This document shows positions 62,145 through 64,000 of a stretch of DNA of 64,000 bases, piece by piece. The notes below the pieces were generated by a model. That model was not told the DNA's origin. It searched no databases and was given only the letters and a program-made list of their open reading frames with translations. Location of the stretch: positions 112,501-176,500 of the forward strand of contig WBZZ01006529.1 of assembly GCA_019918135.1 (NCBI GenBank), given 5' to 3'. A program made the position numbers and the translations under genes. The stretch's first letter is position 1; each line of letters opens with the position of its first letter. Origin of the DNA: Paulinella micropora (lineage: Eukaryota; Cercozoa; Imbricatea; Euglyphida; Paulinellidae).

Positions 62145-63340
62145 CTGGCGTGTGTGTCGGTGCACAGTGTGTGGGAGTGTGTTGCGTGTATTTCTGTGCG
62201 CACACGTGTGTCTGTGCTGCCTGTGGACGTACTATGCGGTGTGCGTGTCTGTGGTGTGGGAGTGTGCTGCGTGTGTGTGAGAGAGCGTATGTCTGTGCGT
62301 GCTCTGCATTTATCTCTGCTGCATGTAAGTCTTTGCATGCTTGGCGTGTCTGTGCTTAGTGTGAGAATGTGCAGCGCGGTCGTGTCTGTTTGGTAGAGTG
62401 TGCTGCGTGTATGTCTGTGCGTGCTTCGCGCTTGGCGTGTCTGTGCGGACTGGGCGTGTGTCTGTGCTGCGAGTGTGTTTGCGCGTGCTTGGCGTGTGTG
62501 GCTGTGCTGCATCTGAGAGCGTGCTGCGTGTGCGTGTCCGTGCAGTGTGCTGTGTGTATTCTGTGCATGCTTGGCGTGTGTCTGTGCTGCGTGTGCGTGT
62601 CTGTGCAGTGTGTATGAGAGCGTGCTGCGCGTATGTCTGTGCGTGCTTGGCGTGTGTGCCTGTGCTGCCTTGGGAGTGTGCCGCGTATGGAAATGTGCTG
62701 CGTGCTTGTCTGTACGTGCGTGTGCGTCTGTGCTGCGTGGGAGTGTGCCGCGTATTGAAATGTGCTGCATGCATGTCTGTGCGTGCTTGGCGTGTGTCTG
62801 TGCTGCGTGTGCGTGTCTGTTCAGTTGTGTATGAGAGCGTGCTGCGCGTATGTCTGTGCGTGCTTGGCGTGTGTGTCTGTGCGTACTTGGGGTGTGTCCG
62901 TGCTGCGTGTAAGTCTTTGCGTGCTTGGCGTGTGTCTGTGCTGCGTGTGGGAGTGTGCTGCGCGTATGTCCGTTTGACGTGTGCTGCGTATATGTCTGTG
63001 CGTGCTTCGTGCTTCGCGTGTCTGTGCGTACTTGGCGTGTGCCTGTGCTGCGCGTGGGAGTGTGCTGTGTGTATGTGTGCGTACTTGGCGTGTGTCTGTG
63101 CTGCGTGTATGTTTTGGCATGTAGCTGTGCTGCGTGTGAGAGCGTGCAGCGTATGCGTGTCTGTGCAGTATATGTGAGAGTGTTGGCGGTGTGCTGCGCG
63201 TGCTTTGCTTGTGTGTCTGTACATGCTGGGCATGCGTGTCTTTGCGTGCTGGGCGTGTGTCTGCGCTTCGTGTGGGAGTGTGCTGCGCGTATGTGTGTGT
63301 GCGTGTGTGTACTCCCTATGTATCTGTGTTTGACTCTGAA
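61720..63340. repeat. GT-rich minisatellite
   Basis: About 1.6 kb built of variants of TGCGTGCTTGGCGTGTGTCT, GTGCTGCGTGTGCGTGTCTG and GTGAGAGTGTGCTGCGCGTA. Because the unit lacks stops, frames of up to 518 codons (minus) and 259 codons (plus) stay open on both strands. Their products are Thr/His or Cys/Val low-complexity and are not gene-like. Confidence 0.8.
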
Positions 63341-63399
63341 TTGCATCTGTACGTATCGGTGATCCTGTCTTGCACGAATCCACGTCTTTCTTAGTCTGC

Positions 63400-63478
63400 T
63401 TTCGTGCAACTACCATGGATCCAAGAGAAGAACAGTGACAAGAAGGAGGAGGATGGCATGACGGGGAGCAACGATAAG
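63400..63478 (+). CDS. Possible penultimate exon of an acidic host gene
   Basis: The frame WIQEKNSDKKEEDGMTGSND ends at AAG|GT (63478/63479). The start of the exon is not defined, because it runs back toward the minisatellite. In phase it could splice to 63584. The weak donor (GTCGCG) keeps confidence low. Confidence 0.3.
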
Positions 63479-63583
63479 GTCGCGCATCCGCCAGCCCAAA
63501 CACTCTTATCTTTTCATCTGCGCATGGCTAACCATGCCAAGGGAAGACTTATGTTTGATATACACTGAATGTCATGTGTGTAG

Positions 63584-63985
63584 TGCTTCCGGCAACCGGG
63601 ACAGGAGCGGGGCAACGCGGAAGAGGCAGCGCACTCTCCCGGGAGCGAGGAAGACGACGAGGACGGTGAGGAGGGGGAAGTACAGGATGAACAGAGCAGG
63701 GAGAACGGAAAGGTCGCCCCCAGCTCACCATCATCAGTGGTTTCCGACAGCAATAATCAAGACCGTGAGCAGACGATAGCGGAGCTTGGGCAGGTGCAAG
63801 GAAACCTGGAGGAAACGAGGACACGGCAGAGGAAGTGGTATCTATCTCCTGCAATAACCGCATCTTCAGTGTTTTCCTATTCCAAGGGTCAGGGTCGCCA
63901 CCAGGAGGCAGCCGAGCCGCCCCCAAAAGCACAAGCTGGCAGAAAAATCCCCCGCCCGCCGATCTTTCCCGACAGACCTTTTTGA
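63584..63985 (+). CDS. Probable terminal exon of an acidic host gene
   Basis: After a TGTGTAG acceptor the frame opens CFRQPGQERGNAEEAAHSPG and continues with an acidic run (SEEDDEDGEEGEVQDEQS). A Gln/Glu helix (DREQTIAELGQVQGNLEETR) follows and a proline-rich end (PPPKAQAGRKIPRPP), with the stop at 63983-63985. The codon-like composition and lack of repeats differ from everything between 59.8 and 63.3 kb. Acidic, disordered proteins of this sort are often nuclear; no family recognised. Confidence 0.4.
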   Translation, partial: CFRQPGQERGNAEEAAHSPGSEEDDEDGEEGEVQDEQSRENGKVAPSSPSSVVSDSNNQDREQTIAELGQVQGNLEETRTRQRKWYLSPAITASSVFSYSKGQGRHQEAAEPPPKAQAGRKIPRPPIFPDRPF

Positions 63986-64000
63986 CCTTTGAGGCCGATG

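Noticed and set aside
61853-63409. 518-codon minus-strand and overlapping plus-strand open frames
   Set aside because: They exist only because the GT-rich minisatellite unit has no stops. Products are Thr/His or Cys/Val low-complexity, and several frames are open at once.

Overview
The window is nuclear DNA of a eukaryote, most likely a unicellular one such as a microalga. I cannot name the lineage. The evidence is spliced leucine-rich-repeat (LRR) exons, a Sel1-repeat gene family, interstitial CCCTAA (TTAGGG-type) telomere-like repeats, a tRNA-derived SINE candidate, and very large amounts of microsatellite and satellite DNA. Most of the first 38 kb and the last 4 kb is repetitive. Nearly all long open frames there are artefacts of stop-free simple repeats.

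Left part (1-14.4 kb): four phase-0 LRR exons lie interleaved on opposite strands (1-531). Two diverged tandem copies of a minus-strand Sel1-repeat gene follow (about 2547-6617 and 9796-13110), both broken by stops and frameshifts. Each has a Lys-rich 28-residue C-terminal repeat and a nearly identical 3' flank (1562-2546 and 8839-9795). A third fragment of the same family lies at 33.6 kb.

Middle repeats (14.4-38.5 kb): a roughly 200-260 bp tandem family carries a palindromic GCACCCTG core and a TTTCTGA heptamer tract. A related family carries (CACT)n arrays and appears in opposite orientations on the two sides of about 25.5 kb. There are also foldback units, (CA)n, (ATT)n, (GGA)n, long homopolymers, an interstitial telomere-like/(CTA)n block, and pieces of one dispersed composite repeat.

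Polinton (38554-59814): an AT-rich 21.3 kb island is a complete-looking Polinton/Maverick-type element. It has 222-bp terminal inverted repeats differing at one visible position, AG...CT ends and a 6-bp GTTTGT target duplication, so the insertion looks young. It carries an rve integrase, protein-primed DNA polymerase B, packaging ATPase, Ulp1/adenovirus-type protease, minor and major capsid parts, a long tail-fibre-like part with an S74 chaperone domain, a HIRAN protein, small zinc fingers, a paired ExoX-C-like module and several unknown proteins. It looks nearly whole, with about two breaks. Its most unusual feature is a family of 20-bp palindromes whose two arms vary together, scattered in and between genes.

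Right flank (59.8-64 kb): the element sits against a dispersed repeat that also occurs at 24.6 and 15.6 kb. TG arrays and a 1.6 kb GT-rich minisatellite follow, then the last exons of an acidic host gene at the window edge.
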